Part shown: positions 12,539 through 12,918 of the stretch, piece after piece | How positions within the stretch are numbered: position 1 is the first letter of the stretch | Layout: every line of letters begins with the position of its first letter | Origin: Methanomassiliicoccaceae archaeon UBA113 | GTDB lineage: Archaea > Thermoplasmatota > Thermoplasmata > Methanomassiliicoccales > Methanomethylophilaceae | NCBI GenBank assembly: GCA_002506175.1 | Contig: DAXB01000092.1 | Coordinates: forward strand, 1 to 12,918 | DNA: 12,918 nt | Reading direction: 5' to 3' | Made by a program: the position numbers and the translations under genes | The notes under the pieces: generated by a model | Told to the model about the DNA's origin: nothing | Database searches by the model: none | The model's input: only the letters and a program-made list of their open reading frames with translations

Positions 12539-12918
12539 ATGGGAAAACAGGAGGATTGCGTAGGCGGACCGGCCATGAAGTTCTGTTACAAATGTTGGTC
12601 AAAGGTTCCTGCCGATGCTGGATTTTGTGAGGTGTGCGGAGCGATCTTCCAGGACAAGGATGAAAAGTACGTGCCCGATCCCAATCCAGTGAGGTCATTC
12701 GAGGAGGCTCCAATAAAGATCAAGAAACCCTCCAAGATGTGGGCTGTAATTCCCGTTGCATTGGTCGTATTCGTTGCAGCCATACTGCTGATATTCAGCG
12801 GGGTGTTCACGCCGGAGCCTGAGGAGGCCGGAATCCCCTATGTCGAGCTTTCTCATGAATGGTCTGATGACGGTAACATCCTGTATGTCACGGTGGAGAT
12901 CAATAACAGCACCCAGAA
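12539..12918 (+). CDS. Zinc-ribbon, single-pass membrane protein, cut by the window end
   Basis: The reading frame is open from the ATG at 12539 to the right edge (126 codons), so only the N-terminal part is seen. A zinc ribbon at 16-33 (FCYKC and FCEVCG; Cys 16, 19, 30 and 33) is followed by a Pro- and charge-rich linker and one membrane helix at about 68-90 (WAVIPVALVVFVAAILLIF). An extracellular, beta-rich start then follows (YVELSHEWSDDGNILYVTVEINNST). The topology is ribbon inside, sensor-like domain outside. The start is chosen from the TATA box 26 bases upstream; Met 13 is an alternative. It diverges from the zinc-ribbon/ubiX operon. Function unknown. Confidence 0.8.
   Translation, partial: MGKQEDCVGGPAMKFCYKCWSKVPADAGFCEVCGAIFQDKDEKYVPDPNPVRSFEEAPIKIKKPSKMWAVIPVALVVFVAAILLIFSGVFTPEPEEAGIPYVELSHEWSDDGNILYVTVEINNSTQ

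Overview
The window reads as archaeal chromosome. Supporting signs are TATA boxes about 26-27 bases upstream of leaderless start codons, GGTG/GAGG-type ribosome sites on other genes, an archaeal-type leucyl-tRNA synthetase, ferredoxin-linked indolepyruvate oxidoreductase, an FtsZ-family GTPase next to a ribbon-helix-helix gene, and UbiX. Of the 13 complete genes with firm ends, 12 stop at TGA, one at TAA and none at TAG. This fits a lineage that reserves TAG for pyrrolysine. My best guess is a gut-type member of the Methanomassiliicoccales (Thermoplasmata); this is inference, because no methanogenesis gene is present here.

Layout. Bases 1-187 hold no gene I can support. There follow a 110-residue three-cysteine protein (188-520), a surface protein with a signal peptide and a C-terminal anchor (643-1842), a 53-residue 2[4Fe-4S] ferredoxin (2032-2193), and iorA-iorB (2318-4713, ATGA overlap). 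Next is a ytr-like cassette: a short GntR/YtrA-type regulator, an ABC ATPase, a possible 34-residue microprotein and a six-helix permease (4864-6798), headed by a strong palindrome over the promoter. On the minus strand a tandem ribbon-helix-helix protein (8093-7734) precedes an FtsZ-like protein (7631-6963) that stops after the GTP-binding domain. leuS (8332-11232) diverges from this pair. On the minus strand again, a zinc-ribbon membrane protein and ubiX form an operon (12403-11278). A second zinc-ribbon membrane protein starts divergently at 12539 and runs off the right edge.

How the genes fit together. The ferredoxin is the obvious electron partner for IorAB, which oxidises aryl pyruvates from aromatic amino acids to acyl-CoA. 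The GntR cassette looks like a self-regulated transporter of the kind that responds to envelope stress or antimicrobials. The RHH plus FtsZ-like pair resembles in arrangement the haloarchaeal cdrS-ftsZ2 pair. It differs in having a doubled RHH domain in one chain and an FtsZ without the C-terminal domain and T7 loop. Two identical TGTC-N-GACA palindromes clamp the TATA box of the RHH gene, which suggests autoregulation. This is the most unusual part of the window. UbiX supplies prenylated FMN for UbiD-family decarboxylases, probably including the one in the archaeal mevalonate pathway. Most transcription units end in clear hairpins, several of them shared by convergent genes.
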